A stretch of DNA of 64,000 nt from NCBI GenBank assembly GCA_029210565.1, contig JARGFQ010000006.1, forward strand, positions 186,001 to 250,000. Reading direction: 5' to 3'. This DNA comes from Bacteroidales bacterium (lineage in GTDB: Bacteria > Bacteroidota > Bacteroidia > Bacteroidales > VadinHA17). The position numbers were made by a program, and so were the translations under genes. Position 1 is the stretch's first letter; each line of letters begins with the position of its first letter. Below are positions 18,503 through 28,018 of this stretch, in pieces. The notes below the pieces were generated by a model. It searched no databases. It saw only the letters and a program-made list of their open reading frames with translations, and was not told where the DNA came from.

Positions 18503-19696
18503 TCAATGTTTTAAGATGCCCAGCTCTCTTCCTACCCTGGTGAAGGCTGCGATGGCTTTGTCGAGGTGCTCCTGATGGTGTGCTGCCGAGAGCTGTACCC
18601 TGATGCGTGCCTTGCCCTTGGGGACTACCGGGTAGTAGAAGCCGGTGACGTAGATGCCTTCATCGAGAAGCTTTGCCGCCAACTCCTGTGACAGCCTGGC
18701 ATCATAGAGCATCACGGCACAGATTGCTGACCGGGTGGGCTTGATGTCAAAGCCGGCCTCCAGCATCCTGTCCATGAAATATTTAGTGTTGAAATGAAGC
18801 TTGTCCTGCAGCTCATTGGTCTCTGTCATCATCTCAACCATCTTTATACCTGCAGCAGCCACGAGGGGAGGTATGGAGTTGCTGAAGAGATATGGCCGCG
18901 AGCGCTGGCGCAGCATCTCGATGATCTCCTTCTTGCCGGTGGTGAATCCGCCGATGGCTCCTCCGAATGCTTTGCCCAGCGTGCCGGTGATGATCTCTAT
19001 CTTACCCTTCAGGTTGTAAAGCTCGGTGACACCGCGGCCTGTATCACCCACCACGCCTGCTGAATGAGACTCGTCGACCATGACCATGGCGTCGTATTTG
19101 TTTGCCAGCTCATAGATCCTGTCAAGCGGAGCCACGTTGCCGTCCATGGAGAAGACACCGTCGGTGACCACCAGCCTGAAGCGCTGTTCCTGTGCCTGCT
19201 GCAGCTGCGTCTCCAGGTCTTCCATGTCGGCATTCTCATAGCGGTAACGCTTTGCCTTGCAGAGGCGCACCCCATCAATTATGGAAGCGTGGTTAAGGGC
19301 ATCGGAGATTATGGCGTCTTCGCTTGTCAGAAGTGGCTCGAACACACCCCCGTTGGCATCGAAGCAGGTAGCATAGAGGATGGTATCCTCGGTGCCGAAG
19401 AACTCAGCCAGTTTCTGTTCCAGCTCCTTATGGAGGTCTCCCGTACCGCATATGAAGCGTACCGATGACATACCGTAGCCGTGAGTATCAAGTGCATTTC
19501 TTGCCGCTTCAACCAGCTTTGCATTGGCTGACAGTCCCAGGTAGTTGTTGGCGCAGAAGTTAAGCACCCGCTGACCGGTGTCAAGAGTAATCTCCGCACC
19601 CTGCGGTGAGACAATGACACGTTCTTTCTTGTAAAGCCCTGCTTCCTTTATCTCGTGGATCTGTGTCCTGAGATAATCCTGGTATTGATTGTACAT
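18503..19696 (-). CDS. kbl: Kbl, glycine C-acetyltransferase
   Basis: PLP enzyme that cleaves 2-amino-3-oxobutyrate with CoA to glycine and acetyl-CoA, the second step of threonine catabolism after Tdh. The 397 residues are very close to the family norm: NFCANNYLGLS, GMSSVRFICGTGDLHKELE, SDALNHASIIDG, DESHSAG and the Schiff-base lysine in GTLGKAFGGAIGG. tdh lies 3.7 kb upstream on the same strand with three genes in between. A gap of 140 bases to the upstream synthase suggests it may have its own promoter. Confidence 0.93.
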   Translation of the reverse strand: MYNQYQDYLRTQIHEIKEAGLYKKERVIVSPQGAEITLDTGQRVLNFCANNYLGLSANAKLVEAARNALDTHGYGMSSVRFICGTGDLHKELEQKLAEFFGTEDTILYATCFDANGGVFEPLLTSEDAIISDALNHASIIDGVRLCKAKRYRYENADMEDLETQLQQAQEQRFRLVVTDGVFSMDGNVAPLDRIYELANKYDAMVMVDESHSAGVVGDTGRGVTELYNLKGKIEIITGTLGKAFGGAIGGFTTGKKEIIEMLRQRSRPYLFSNSIPPLVAAAGIKMVEMMTETNELQDKLHFNTKYFMDRMLEAGFDIKPTRSAICAVMLYDARLSQELAAKLLDEGIYVTGFYYPVVPKGKARIRVQLSAAHHQEHLDKAIAAFTRVGRELGILKH

Positions 19697-19836
19697 CTGA
19701 GAGAAGAATCACTTAATTGGATGCAAAGATCGCGTTTTACAGTGATTATTCAATGACGATAATCATCTCCCGAAGATTAAAATGGCACGCATTTATTATC
19801 GAGCGTCAGGGTATCCGCCACAATATTTCCGGACTT

Positions 19837-21084
19837 TTAGAGTCCGAACTTTTCGATTATCTGTTCTTTGGTAAGACCCGGTACACCCAGTTTCTTACCC
19901 ACTTTAATGAATTTCTCAAGGGCTGCATCTAGGTGATGCATCTCATGGCCCGCGGATATCTGGGTTCTGATCCTGGCCTGGCCGTTTGGAACCACCGGGA
20001 AGAAGAAACCTATGGCATAGATACCCTCGTTGAAGAGTTCCTTTGAGAAATCCTGTGACAGCTTTGCATTGAAGAGCATAACAGGAACGATAGGGGTATT
20101 ACCCTCCTTGAGAATAAAGCCTGCCTCTGTCAGTCCTTTCCTCCAGAATGCCGCATTCTTCTCCAGCTTGTCACGTCTTTCAGTGCTGGCCGAAAGGATA
20201 TCGAACACCTTCAGGACCCCTGACACTATTACGGGAGCGATGGTATTTGAGAAGAGGTAGGGACGTGCCTTCTGCCTGCACATCTCCACGATCTCCTTTC
20301 TTCCCGAGACACATCCACCGGATGCTCCGCCCAGCGCTTTGCCGAAGGTGGTGGTGATGATGTCAATTTTGCCCATGACATTGCAGAATTCATGTGTCCC
20401 GCGGCCAGTTTTACCTATGAATCCGGTGGCGTGGGAGTCATCCACCAGCAGCAGCGCATCATATTTCTCGCACAGGCGGACCATCTCATCAAGCTTTGCC
20501 GTGTCCCCGTCCATTGAAAAGACCCCGTCAGTGATCACCAGCTTAAGCCGTTTGTCTGAGTGGAGCAGTAGTTTTTCTTCGAGATGCTCCATGCTGGAGT
20601 GCTTGAAGGTGTCATGCTGGGCGCTGCATAGCCTCATGCCGTCAATGATTGAGGCATGCACCAGCCTGTCGGAGATCATGATGTCCTCACTGGTGAGTAT
20701 AGCCTCAAAAACACCCGCGTTGGCATCCATGCAGGATGGGAACAGTATTGTGTCTTCCGTGCCCAGGAATTCAGTCACCCTGTTTTCAAGATCACGGTGT
20801 ATATCCTGTGTGCCACAGATAAAACGTACGGACGACATGCCGTAACCTCTTGACTCAAGACCGTCATGAGCAGCCGTAATAACCTCAGGGTGGCTTGAGA
20901 GGCCCAGATAATTGTTTGAGCACATGTTGATGACCTTCTTCAGGTCTGAGCCTGATGGAAACTCAACCTCAATATCGGCGGCCTGGGAGCTGTGGATGAA
21001 GCGCTCCTCCTTGAATATGCCGGCGTTTTTGATATCTGCCAGTTGTGACAGATAAAGGTCCTTTGTTTTTTCAGAGTAACTCAT
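19837..21084 (-). CDS. Kbl-like alpha-oxoamine synthase beside an ACP
   Basis: Second member of the alpha-oxoamine synthase family (415 residues), with the PLP fold intact: NMCSNNYLGLS, GMSSVRFICGTQDIHRDLE, DDSHATGF, and the lysine in TTFGKALGGASGG. It differs from the neighbouring Kbl in having VHAS for NHAS, about 20 extra C-terminal residues (GLTKEQIIEKFGL end) and generally diverged sequence. The family joins an acyl thioester to an amino acid; members use acetyl-CoA (Kbl), pimeloyl (BioF) or long acyl chains on CoA or ACP (serine palmitoyltransferase). A 13-base gap from an ACP gene suggests an acyl-ACP substrate, but this is inference; it might also simply be a second Kbl. Confidence 0.75.
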   Translation of the reverse strand: MSYSEKTKDLYLSQLADIKNAGIFKEERFIHSSQAADIEVEFPSGSDLKKVINMCSNNYLGLSSHPEVITAAHDGLESRGYGMSSVRFICGTQDIHRDLENRVTEFLGTEDTILFPSCMDANAGVFEAILTSEDIMISDRLVHASIIDGMRLCSAQHDTFKHSSMEHLEEKLLLHSDKRLKLVITDGVFSMDGDTAKLDEMVRLCEKYDALLLVDDSHATGFIGKTGRGTHEFCNVMGKIDIITTTFGKALGGASGGCVSGRKEIVEMCRQKARPYLFSNTIAPVIVSGVLKVFDILSASTERRDKLEKNAAFWRKGLTEAGFILKEGNTPIVPVMLFNAKLSQDFSKELFNEGIYAIGFFFPVVPNGQARIRTQISAGHEMHHLDAALEKFIKVGKKLGVPGLTKEQIIEKFGL

Positions 21085-21096
21085 GATGGCTGTGAT

Positions 21097-21360
21097 TTAT
21101 TTATTCAGATACTGGTTTACCAGTGCCACAATGTTGTTTACGCTGTCAAATGCCTCAGGCGTAGCCTTGCTTGGCGGGATCTTGATCTTGAATTTGTTCT
21201 CGAGGAAGACGAGCAGTGACACCATCGAGAACGAATCAACGTAACCGCTGGAAATAAGAGGTGTCTCATCTGTTATCGTAGTGTCATCATCATCGATGTA
21301 CTCTTTGATGACATAGTTCCGGATCAGCTCCTTCATCTCATTAAGATTATTCTCTTCCAT
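21097..21360 (-). CDS. Acyl carrier protein
   Basis: Small acidic four-helix carrier of 87 residues. The phosphopantetheine site is Ser43 in YVDSFSMVSLL (DSF rather than the DSL of fatty-acid AcpP), and the protein ends with a typical helix-IV region (VNNIVALVNQYLNK). The deviating DSF site and isolation from fab genes indicate a specialised carrier, not the housekeeping ACP. It is 13 bases upstream of the alpha-oxoamine synthase and 123 bases downstream of the acyl-CoA synthetase. Confidence 0.88.
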   Translation of the reverse strand: MEENNLNEMKELIRNYVIKEYIDDDDTTITDETPLISSGYVDSFSMVSLLVFLENKFKIKIPPSKATPEAFDSVNNIVALVNQYLNK

Positions 21361-21366
21361 AACATA

Positions 21367-21473
21367 TTCGTTTTAAGGGTTATAATTGCAAGTTGCCATA
21401 AATCTTACTCATCTTGACGATTAATTTTCACAGCTCCGGGATGCCGATTTCGTTTGAGGGTTATATCTGCAAG
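21367..21473. repeat. Direct repeat pair before the ACP gene
   Basis: Two near-identical copies, about 82 bases apart, of a 25-26 base segment (TTCGTTTTAAGGGTTATAAT type) at 21367-21392 and 21449-21473. They fill much of the 123-base gap between acyl-CoA synthetase and ACP. One copy directly abuts the ACP start region and the other the synthetase stop. They could be paired regulator sites or a local duplication of the start region. Confidence 0.5.
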
Positions 21474-21483
21474 CTCGTGATAT

Positions 21484-23190
21484 TCAGTCATTTTCGAGAG
21501 TTGAAATGTCTCCAATCTCCTCACCCCATTCCCTGGCATGAAGCACTCTTCTCATGATTTTTCCGCTGCGTGTTTTCGGGAGGCTCTCCATGAATTCAAC
21601 TGCCTGCGGCATTGCCAGCGGGGAGAGCTTTTTGCGGATGAAGTTCATGATCTCAAGTTCAAGGTCAGGGCCGGTAGTAAAACCGGGTTTGAGGGTGATA
21701 AATGCTTTTACCACCTCCATGTTGATCTCATCGGGCTTGGATGTGACGGCTGATTCACCTACGGCAGGATGTTCGAGCAGTGCCGATTCAACCTCGAACG
21801 GGCTCACCAGGTGCCCGCCGGTATTAATTACGTCGTCATCACGTCCTATGAACCAGTAGTAGCCTTCATTGTCGATGCTCGACCTGTCGCCTGAGAGGTA
21901 CCATCCGTTAACAAATTTTTCCCTGTATTTCTCTTCATTCCTCCAGTATGTCCTCATCATAGCTGGCCATCCGGGCCTGAATGCAATCAGGCCGGCATTG
22001 CCGGGCTCCTCGATGGGGGTATAGGTGACCGGATCAAGCACTGCTCCCGTTATTCCCGGGAAGGTCTTTCCCATGGAGCCGGGTTTAATCTTCATCCCGG
22101 GGAAGTTGGTGATCATTATAGACCCTGTCTCCGTCTGCCAGAATGTATCGTGGAATTGTTTTCCGAACACCCTTCCTGACCATATGACGGCTTCCGAGTT
22201 GAGAGGTTCGCCGACGCTTGCCAGGTGACGCAGGGAGGAGAGATCAAACTCCTTCACCAGCTCGTCTCCGGCTTTCATCAGTGACCTGATGGCGGTGGGA
22301 GCCGAGTACCATACCGTTATTTTATAATTCTCAATAAACCGGTACCATGCCTGGGCGGAAAATCCGGTATCCAGGACACACTGCGTCACCCCCAGGCTCC
22401 ACGGTCCGATTATTCCGTACGAGGTGCCGGTCACCCAACCCGGGTCAGCAGTGCACCAGTAGATGTCATCATCACGCAGGTCAAGAACCCATTTTGTGGT
22501 GAGGTACTGTGACATTATGGAATAATGGACGTGCTTTACCCCCTTGGGCTGACCGGTTGTGCCGGAGGTGTAATGAAGCAGCGAATGGGTTTCGGCCCGG
22601 GTTGGTGCTATTTCAAATTTCTCAACAGGCTCAGCGTTTTCAAGGCTGAAGAGGATCTCTCCGGGCTTGAGTTCAGAGGGCTTGATGCTGTCGACAATGA
22701 TAACATATTCCAGGCCTGGCAGTGATGCACGGATCTTCCTCACCTTGGACAGGTGCTTCTTCTGGGTTATGACAGCCCTGGTCTCCGCATTCTCGAGCCT
22801 CACAAAGAGAGATTCATCCCCGAAAGCGGAAAAGAGTGGCTGGACGATGGCGCCCATCTTCAGTATCCCGAGGAATGAGAGGTACAATTCGGGGATCCTG
22901 TCCATAAAAAGACAGACCCGGTCACCTTCAGCGATTCCCTGACTGCGGAGGAAAGCACCGATAGTATTTCCCGCCAGCCTGATATCATTGAAGGTATACT
23001 GCTTCCGGGTGCCACCGAACTCCTCATAGTAAAGGGCAATTTTGTCGGCCTTGCCCTTCTGGCATATTCTGTCGGAGCAATGCCAACCTATGTTTATAAT
23101 GTCTCCGGGAGTGTATTCGAGCTCTTTTTCTGCAATGGACCAGCTGAAGTCCCTGGTCAGTTCTTCATACGACGGATGTTCAGACAACAT
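21484..23190 (-). CDS. acsA: AcsA-type acetyl/acyl-CoA synthetase
   Basis: AMP-forming ligase (568 residues) activating a short carboxylic acid to its CoA thioester. The adenylate-forming signature LHYTSGTTGQPKG, the FWQTETG motif (its Trp restricts the acyl pocket in acetyl-CoA synthetases), SGDRSSIDNEGYYWFIGRDDDVI and the C-terminal acetylation-site lysine in PKTRSGKIMRR are all present. The length matches Bacillus-type AcsA rather than the longer Acs. In this cluster it could scavenge acetate or, less likely, charge the adjacent ACP pathway with an acyl group. Confidence 0.85.
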   Translation of the reverse strand: MLSEHPSYEELTRDFSWSIAEKELEYTPGDIINIGWHCSDRICQKGKADKIALYYEEFGGTRKQYTFNDIRLAGNTIGAFLRSQGIAEGDRVCLFMDRIPELYLSFLGILKMGAIVQPLFSAFGDESLFVRLENAETRAVITQKKHLSKVRKIRASLPGLEYVIIVDSIKPSELKPGEILFSLENAEPVEKFEIAPTRAETHSLLHYTSGTTGQPKGVKHVHYSIMSQYLTTKWVLDLRDDDIYWCTADPGWVTGTSYGIIGPWSLGVTQCVLDTGFSAQAWYRFIENYKITVWYSAPTAIRSLMKAGDELVKEFDLSSLRHLASVGEPLNSEAVIWSGRVFGKQFHDTFWQTETGSIMITNFPGMKIKPGSMGKTFPGITGAVLDPVTYTPIEEPGNAGLIAFRPGWPAMMRTYWRNEEKYREKFVNGWYLSGDRSSIDNEGYYWFIGRDDDVINTGGHLVSPFEVESALLEHPAVGESAVTSKPDEINMEVVKAFITLKPGFTTGPDLELEIMNFIRKKLSPLAMPQAVEFMESLPKTRSGKIMRRVLHAREWGEEIGDISTLEND

Positions 23191-23369
23191 AGATGTCAGG
23201 TATATTTATACACAATGACATCAAGATAATACTATTTTGTAAAACAGCAATTTCGTTCAGGGAATTTTGAGGTCAGGAACTTCGCTTTCTCCCATGCGAT
23301 TATCTCCTCAAACCGATTGATTTTCATTTCCTATAATATTGATTTTGAGACTTTACGGACTTTATAGGC

Positions 23370-24407
23370 TTATGTCTCCCAGTTTAAGATCACCTTACCG
23401 CAGTTGCCCTCTTCCATGATGTCAAATCCCTTCTGGAAATCGTCAATATGGAAACGGTGTGTAATGATAGGATCAAGATTGATTCCGCCGATGATCATCA
23501 TCTGCATCTTATACCAGGTCTCCCATAGCTCACGTCCATATATTCCCTTAAGGGTCAGCGCCTTGAAGATGATATCGCTCCATGGGACCTCGAAGTTAGA
23601 GGGGAGGATACCCAGTAAGGCAATATTGGATCCGTTATACATATTTTCAATCATTTCGCGGAAGGCGGCAGGTGAGCCTGACATCTCAAGCCCGACATCG
23701 AATCCCTTCATGTGGAGGGGTTCAAGGACGTCGTGTATTTTTTCTCCCTTTCCGGGATTGAGGACCATTGTTGCGCCCATCTTTCTTGCCAGTTCAAGGC
23801 GGTAGTCGCTCAGATCAGTGGCTACCACATTACGGGCGCCGGCGAACCTGGCGATGGCAACAGCCATGCTGCCTATCAGTCCTGATCCGGTGATCAGCAC
23901 ATCCTCACCCAGAAGGGGGAATGCCAGGGCAGTATGGGTGGCATTGCCAAACGGGTCCATAATGGCTGCCCAGTCATCGGGGATGCGGTGATCAAGCAGA
24001 ACCACGTTACGTGCCGGCACTTTTACATACTCTGCAAACGAGCCGTCGATATGTACTCCTATCCCAACCGTGTTTTCGCATACATGCTCTCTGCCCCGGC
24101 GGCAGTTACGGCAGGTGCCGCAGAAGAGATGACCTTCACCGGTGACCCTGTCGCCCACCTTTACATTCGTCACGCCGGGGCCGGCTTTGTCGATATAACC
24201 CATATACTCATGGCCTATGGTCATGGGGACCCTGATGGTCTTCTGAGCCCACTCATTCCACTCGTAGATATGCAGGTCCGTACCGCATATCGCCGACTTT
24301 TTGACTTTTATGATTACATCATTGTATCCGGGCTCCGGCACAGGCACTTCCTGCATCCATAATCCCTTGGTAGCCTGAGCTTTAACAAGAGCCTTCATCT
24401 TTTTCAT
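23370..24407 (-). CDS. tdh: Tdh, L-threonine 3-dehydrogenase
   Basis: Zinc-dependent medium-chain dehydrogenase that oxidises threonine to 2-amino-3-oxobutyrate, the substrate of Kbl. Catalytic zinc ligands are in [12 protein letters not shown] and GHEYMG; the four structural-zinc cysteines are in [15 protein letters not shown]; the Rossmann turn is in [15 protein letters not shown]. The open frame begins at TTG four codons earlier; I take the first ATG (345 residues). It is the first gene of the minus-strand group running to kbl and is divergent from gltX. Confidence 0.93.
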   Translation of the reverse strand: MKKMKALVKAQATKGLWMQEVPVPEPGYNDVIIKVKKSAICGTDLHIYEWNEWAQKTIRVPMTIGHEYMGYIDKAGPGVTNVKVGDRVTGEGHLFCGTCRNCRRGREHVCENTVGIGVHIDGSFAEYVKVPARNVVLLDHRIPDDWAAIMDPFGNATHTALAFPLLGEDVLITGSGLIGSMAVAIARFAGARNVVATDLSDYRLELARKMGATMVLNPGKGEKIHDVLEPLHMKGFDVGLEMSGSPAAFREMIENMYNGSNIALLGILPSNFEVPWSDIIFKALTLKGIYGRELWETWYKMQMMIIGGINLDPIITHRFHIDDFQKGFDIMEEGNCGKVILNWET

Positions 24408-24518
24408 AATGGTGATCAATAAACAGTTGTATCGTAAATGTACGATAAATACAAATCATATAAAATGATTTTTGCAGCGTTGGGATTTATACTTTACCCG
24501 TGCCTGCACCATTTGTTA

Positions 24519-24526
24519 TATCTTTG
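24519..24526 (+). promoter_or_regulatory. Putative gltX promoter -7 element
   Basis: TATCTTTG fits the Bacteroidota -7 consensus TAnnTTTG and lies about 50 bases before the gltX start. No clear TTTG occurs at the right distance upstream, so it is supported by the -7 only. Confidence 0.45.
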
Positions 24527-24576
24527 TCACATATAGGCAGATAGTCCTGGCATAGTGCGGGCGCCATCTGCCCGGG

Positions 24577-26118
24577 ATGAATAATTTATCAATTATGAAA
24601 GACAGGAAAATACGCGTGCGCTTTGCTCCCAGTCCCACAGGACCGCTGCATATAGGCGGTGTGCGAACGGCTCTGTATAACTATCTCTTTGCCAAACATC
24701 ACGACGGGACATTCATACTGCGCATCGAGGATACAGATCAGACACGCTATGTGGAGGGTGCCGAAGAGTATATCATGGATGCCCTGAAGTGGGCCGGCAT
24801 CAAACCGGATGAAGGGGTAAGGGAAGGAGGTGCCTTTGCCCCCTACCGGCAGAGCCAGAGGAAAGGCATCTATCAGCAGTTTGCCCTGAAGCTTCTTGCA
24901 TCGGGTGACGCCTATTATGCCTTCGACCTGCCGGAGGAGCTTGAGAGGATCAGGAAGGAGTATGAGTCTCGCGGGGAGACCTTCAACTACGGCAGTGCCA
25001 CCCGCATGCAGATGTGCAACACACTAACCCTCAGTGATGAGGAGGTGAAGATCAGGATGGCTGCCGGAGAGCATTATGTTATAAGGTACCGCATGCCTGA
25101 GAACGAGGATATTCATTTTTCCGACCTGATCAGGGGCGATATCGTGGTTAACAGCTCCACCCTTGATGACAAGGTGCTGTTCAAGTCGGACGGTATGCCC
25201 ACCTACCACCTGGCCAACATCGTTGACGATCATCTTATGGAGATCTCGCACGTGATCAGGGGTGAGGAGTGGCTGCCGTCGCTGCCTCTTCATGTCATGC
25301 TCTACCGAAGCTTCGGATGGGAGGCTCCTCTCTTCGCGCACCTGCCGCTGCTGCTCAAGCCCGCAGGCAAGGGTAAGCTTAGCAAGCGCGACGGCGACAA
25401 GATGGGTTTCCCGGTTTTTCCCCTCTTCTGGCCTTACGGCGAGACGGCCACGGGATACCGTGAGGAGGGTTATTTCCCGGAGGCATTCGTGAATATGCTC
25501 GCCCTGCTGGGCTGGAACCCCGGGACCGAACAGGAGATATTCTCAATGGAAGAGCTGATCGCCGGTTTCTCAATAGAGCGGGTGGGAAAATCAGGTTCGA
25601 GGTTTGATCCCGAGAAGGCGAAGTGGTTTAATACCCGATATTTTCAGATGAAGAGCGATGAGGAGCTGGCGGAGCTCTTCATGCCAATAGTAGAGGAAAA
25701 GGGATTCAGTCCCGGTCATGACACCCTCGTGAGTATTGTCTCACTGGTAAAGGAGCGTGTGGGATTTGTGAAGGAGCTGTGGAATGAGGCTGACTTCTTC
25801 TTCGTCGCTCCGGATAGCTATGACCCGGATGTTGTAAGGAAGAGATGGAATGCCGATTCGCCCCTGCAGATGAGGGAACTGCGTGAAGTTGTTTCAGGTG
25901 TGAAGCCATTTACCTCGGAGACTCTTGAAAAGAGAGTCAAGGAGTGGATTGCCGGAAGTCCCTATAATACCGGGACCATTCTCAACCTGTTCAGGCTCCT
26001 CATGGTTGGGGCGTCAAGGGGTCCGCACCTGTTTGATATCGTCGGGCTGACAGGCAGGGATGAGACCCTTCGCCGTCTTGACAACGGTATCCGCAGACTG
26101 GCACCGGCACTGTCATGA
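24577..26118 (+). CDS. gltX: GltX, glutamyl-tRNA synthetase
   Basis: Class I aminoacyl-tRNA synthetase charging tRNA-Glu. The 513 residues carry the ATP-binding HIGH motif as HIGG in FAPSPTGPLHIGGVRTALYN and the KMSKS loop as GKLSKRDGDKMGFP. The C-terminal anticodon-binding helical domain occupies about residues 345-513. An ATG at codon 7 (MKDRKIRVRF) is a possible alternative start. It overlaps the next gene by 4 bases. Confidence 0.95.
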   Translation: MNNLSIMKDRKIRVRFAPSPTGPLHIGGVRTALYNYLFAKHHDGTFILRIEDTDQTRYVEGAEEYIMDALKWAGIKPDEGVREGGAFAPYRQSQRKGIYQQFALKLLASGDAYYAFDLPEELERIRKEYESRGETFNYGSATRMQMCNTLTLSDEEVKIRMAAGEHYVIRYRMPENEDIHFSDLIRGDIVVNSSTLDDKVLFKSDGMPTYHLANIVDDHLMEISHVIRGEEWLPSLPLHVMLYRSFGWEAPLFAHLPLLLKPAGKGKLSKRDGDKMGFPVFPLFWPYGETATGYREEGYFPEAFVNMLALLGWNPGTEQEIFSMEELIAGFSIERVGKSGSRFDPEKAKWFNTRYFQMKSDEELAELFMPIVEEKGFSPGHDTLVSIVSLVKERVGFVKELWNEADFFFVAPDSYDPDVVRKRWNADSPLQMRELREVVSGVKPFTSETLEKRVKEWIAGSPYNTGTILNLFRLLMVGASRGPHLFDIVGLTGRDETLRRLDNGIRRLAPALS

Positions 26119-26786
26119 ATCCCGGCAGGGGCATAAAATACATCGACTTTCACACTCACAATGCCACTGGAAGTGGTGATACCATCACTGTCATGAACCT
26201 GATGGCCGGTGACGGGGTGCCTCCTGACTTCCCTCCCAACACCCTCTTTTCCGCCGGCATACATCCGTGGCAACTGACAGATGACAACCTTGCGCATCTG
26301 ATGACAGAGCTTCTTCTTACCGTGGCGCATCCGCATGTGGCGTTGATAGGAGAGTCGGGTTTTGACCGCCTCAATGGTGGGCCACAGGAGGTTCAGTACA
26401 GGGCGTTCATCTTACAGGCGGAGTTGGCCATGGAAATGGATAAACCCATGGTGATTCACTGCGTGAAGGGATGGAATGAGCTGAGAAGGGCACGGAAGGA
26501 GATGAAGCCGGCCCGGCCCTGGGTCATTCACGGATTCAGGGGCAATGGTATACTGGCGGCATCGCTGGCGGATGAGGGGTTCTGGTTCTCGCTGGGAACC
26601 GGTGGATTGAAACCTGGCGTGCTGAAGGCTTTAAGTCCTGAGAGGATACTGCTTGAGACCGACGACTCCGGAGAGCAGATTGCAGAGGTATATCGTCTCT
26701 TTGAGTCAGTGGCAGGATATGATGCAGAAGTGGCAGAAAGGCTGATGCGCAGAAATTTCAATGCACTTTTAAACTTCAGGCTGTGA
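26115..26786 (+). CDS. TatD-family metal-dependent hydrolase
   Basis: Amidohydrolase-fold protein of 223 residues, short for the TatD nuclease family (about 255). Metal ligands are visible as DFHTH near the N-terminus, the glutamate in IGESGFDRL, the histidines in MVIHCVKG and WVIHGFRG, and the aspartate in LLETDDSG. It overlaps both gltX and the downstream ThiF-like gene by 4 bases, so the three are probably one operon. The substrate is unknown; DNA 3'-exonuclease activity is typical of the family. Confidence 0.85.
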   Translation: MNPGRGIKYIDFHTHNATGSGDTITVMNLMAGDGVPPDFPPNTLFSAGIHPWQLTDDNLAHLMTELLLTVAHPHVALIGESGFDRLNGGPQEVQYRAFILQAELAMEMDKPMVIHCVKGWNELRRARKEMKPARPWVIHGFRGNGILAASLADEGFWFSLGTGGLKPGVLKALSPERILLETDDSGEQIAEVYRLFESVAGYDAEVAERLMRRNFNALLNFRL

Positions 26787-27526
26787 CCGAGGGATGGCTT
26801 TCACGCACGGAGATGCTCCTGGGCCCTGAGGCGCTGGAGAAGATGAAGCAGTCACATATACTTGTGGCCGGATTGGGAGGGGTAGGCTCCTGGGCTGCGG
26901 AGATGATATGCAGGGCCGGGGTGGGGGCCATGACCATCATCGACGGCGATATAATCACTGCTGCAAACAGGAACAGGCAGCTGCCGGCGCTGACATCAAC
27001 CACAGGACGGAAAAAGGCGGAGGTGATGGGAGAGAGGCTGACGGATATCAATCCTGAGCTCCGCCTGAAAATAATCCCGGAGTTCATACGTGATCAGCGG
27101 ATGATAGATATACTTGAGGAAGACAGGTATGATTATGTGGTGGATGCCATCGACACCCTGTCGCCGAAGGTCTTCCTTGTATATCATTCGCTCAGACTGG
27201 ACCTGCGGTTGGTCAGCTCCATGGGCGCAGGGGGGAAGTACGACCCCACAGCCATCAGGGTGGCTGATATCTCGGAAACAAATTTCTGTAACCTGGCACG
27301 CATGCTCCGCAAAAAGCTTCACAAGCTGGGGGTACATGAAGGTTTCCTCGCCGTATACAGTCCTGAGGTGGTTGACAAGGAGCTTATTGTCCGCGGCTCT
27401 GAAGAGAGCAACAAAGCCTCCAGCGTGGGAACAATGTCCTATATGCCCGCCGCCTTCGGTATCGCCTGTGCCTCGGTGGTCATCAGAGAGCTGGCAGGCA
27501 TTACTGAGGCTTTCCGCCTGGTTTAG
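26783..27526 (+). CDS. tcdA: TcdA, tRNA t6A dehydratase (ThiF/E1-like)
   Basis: ATP-dependent enzyme that cyclises N6-threonylcarbamoyladenosine (t6A37) in tRNA to ct6A. The 247 residues match the CsdL/TcdA branch of the E1-like fold: adenylate-binding HILVAGLGGVGSWAAEM, IIDGDIITAANRNRQLPA and YVVDAIDTLSPKV. Translation starts at GTG within GTGA, overlapping the TatD-like stop. The grouping with gltX gives this operon a tRNA theme. It ends 16 bases from the convergent LysM gene. Confidence 0.9.
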   Translation: MTEGWLSRTEMLLGPEALEKMKQSHILVAGLGGVGSWAAEMICRAGVGAMTIIDGDIITAANRNRQLPALTSTTGRKKAEVMGERLTDINPELRLKIIPEFIRDQRMIDILEEDRYDYVVDAIDTLSPKVFLVYHSLRLDLRLVSSMGAGGKYDPTAIRVADISETNFCNLARMLRKKLHKLGVHEGFLAVYSPEVVDKELIVRGSEESNKASSVGTMSYMPAAFGIACASVVIRELAGITEAFRLV

Positions 27527-27542
27527 ATGGTATGCTGTATCT

Positions 27543-28004
27543 TTATTGCAGGGGTGGAATAACCAGCACCTGTCCCGGATAGATGAGATCGGGATCTTTG
27601 AGCATAGGCTTGTTGGCTTCAAAGATGACCGGGTATTTACGGGCGTCGCCATAAACCTGTTTGGCGATCTTTGAGAGGTAATCACCCTTCTTGACAGTGT
27701 AGAACTGTTTTTCGGGCTCAGGAGGCGCAACCGGCTCCGGGGTCATTACCAGCAGATGGTCCTCAACGGCAGAGATGCCGTCAACGTTGCCTGCGGTGAC
27801 GATGATTTTGTTCTTGTTGGCCCAGGTGTCAACCTGCCCCGTCAGAATCACCCTTTCGTCGTCAACGGCAACCTTTACCTTGCTGACGTCAAACCCAAAC
27901 TTTTTGATATGTTCAGCGATCATCTCCGCTTTTTCCTCTTCCCTCTTATCTTCCGACTTGAAGATTTTCGTGCCGGCGTTTTTGATGAATGAAATTAGTC
28001 CCAT
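27543..28004 (-). CDS. kbp: BON-LysM protein (Kbp/YgaU-like)
   Basis: The 153-residue protein has an N-terminal BON domain (about 25-85, with VILTGQVDTWANKNK) and a C-terminal LysM domain (about 100-150, YTVKKGDYLSKIAKQVYGDARKY). The architecture and length match E. coli Kbp/YgaU, a cytoplasmic potassium-binding protein, and no signal peptide is visible. It is just downstream of dodecin on the same strand. Confidence 0.87.
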   Translation of the reverse strand: MGLISFIKNAGTKIFKSEDKREEEKAEMIAEHIKKFGFDVSKVKVAVDDERVILTGQVDTWANKNKIIVTAGNVDGISAVEDHLLVMTPEPVAPPEPEKQFYTVKKGDYLSKIAKQVYGDARKYPVIFEANKPMLKDPDLIYPGQVLVIPPLQ

Positions 28005-28018
28005 AATTGTTTGATTGA

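Noticed and set aside
18503..21084. Kbl and Kbl-like genes as a simple recent tandem duplication
   Set aside because: The two proteins differ throughout, the second has a C-terminal extension, and an ACP is attached to only one of them, so they look long diverged.
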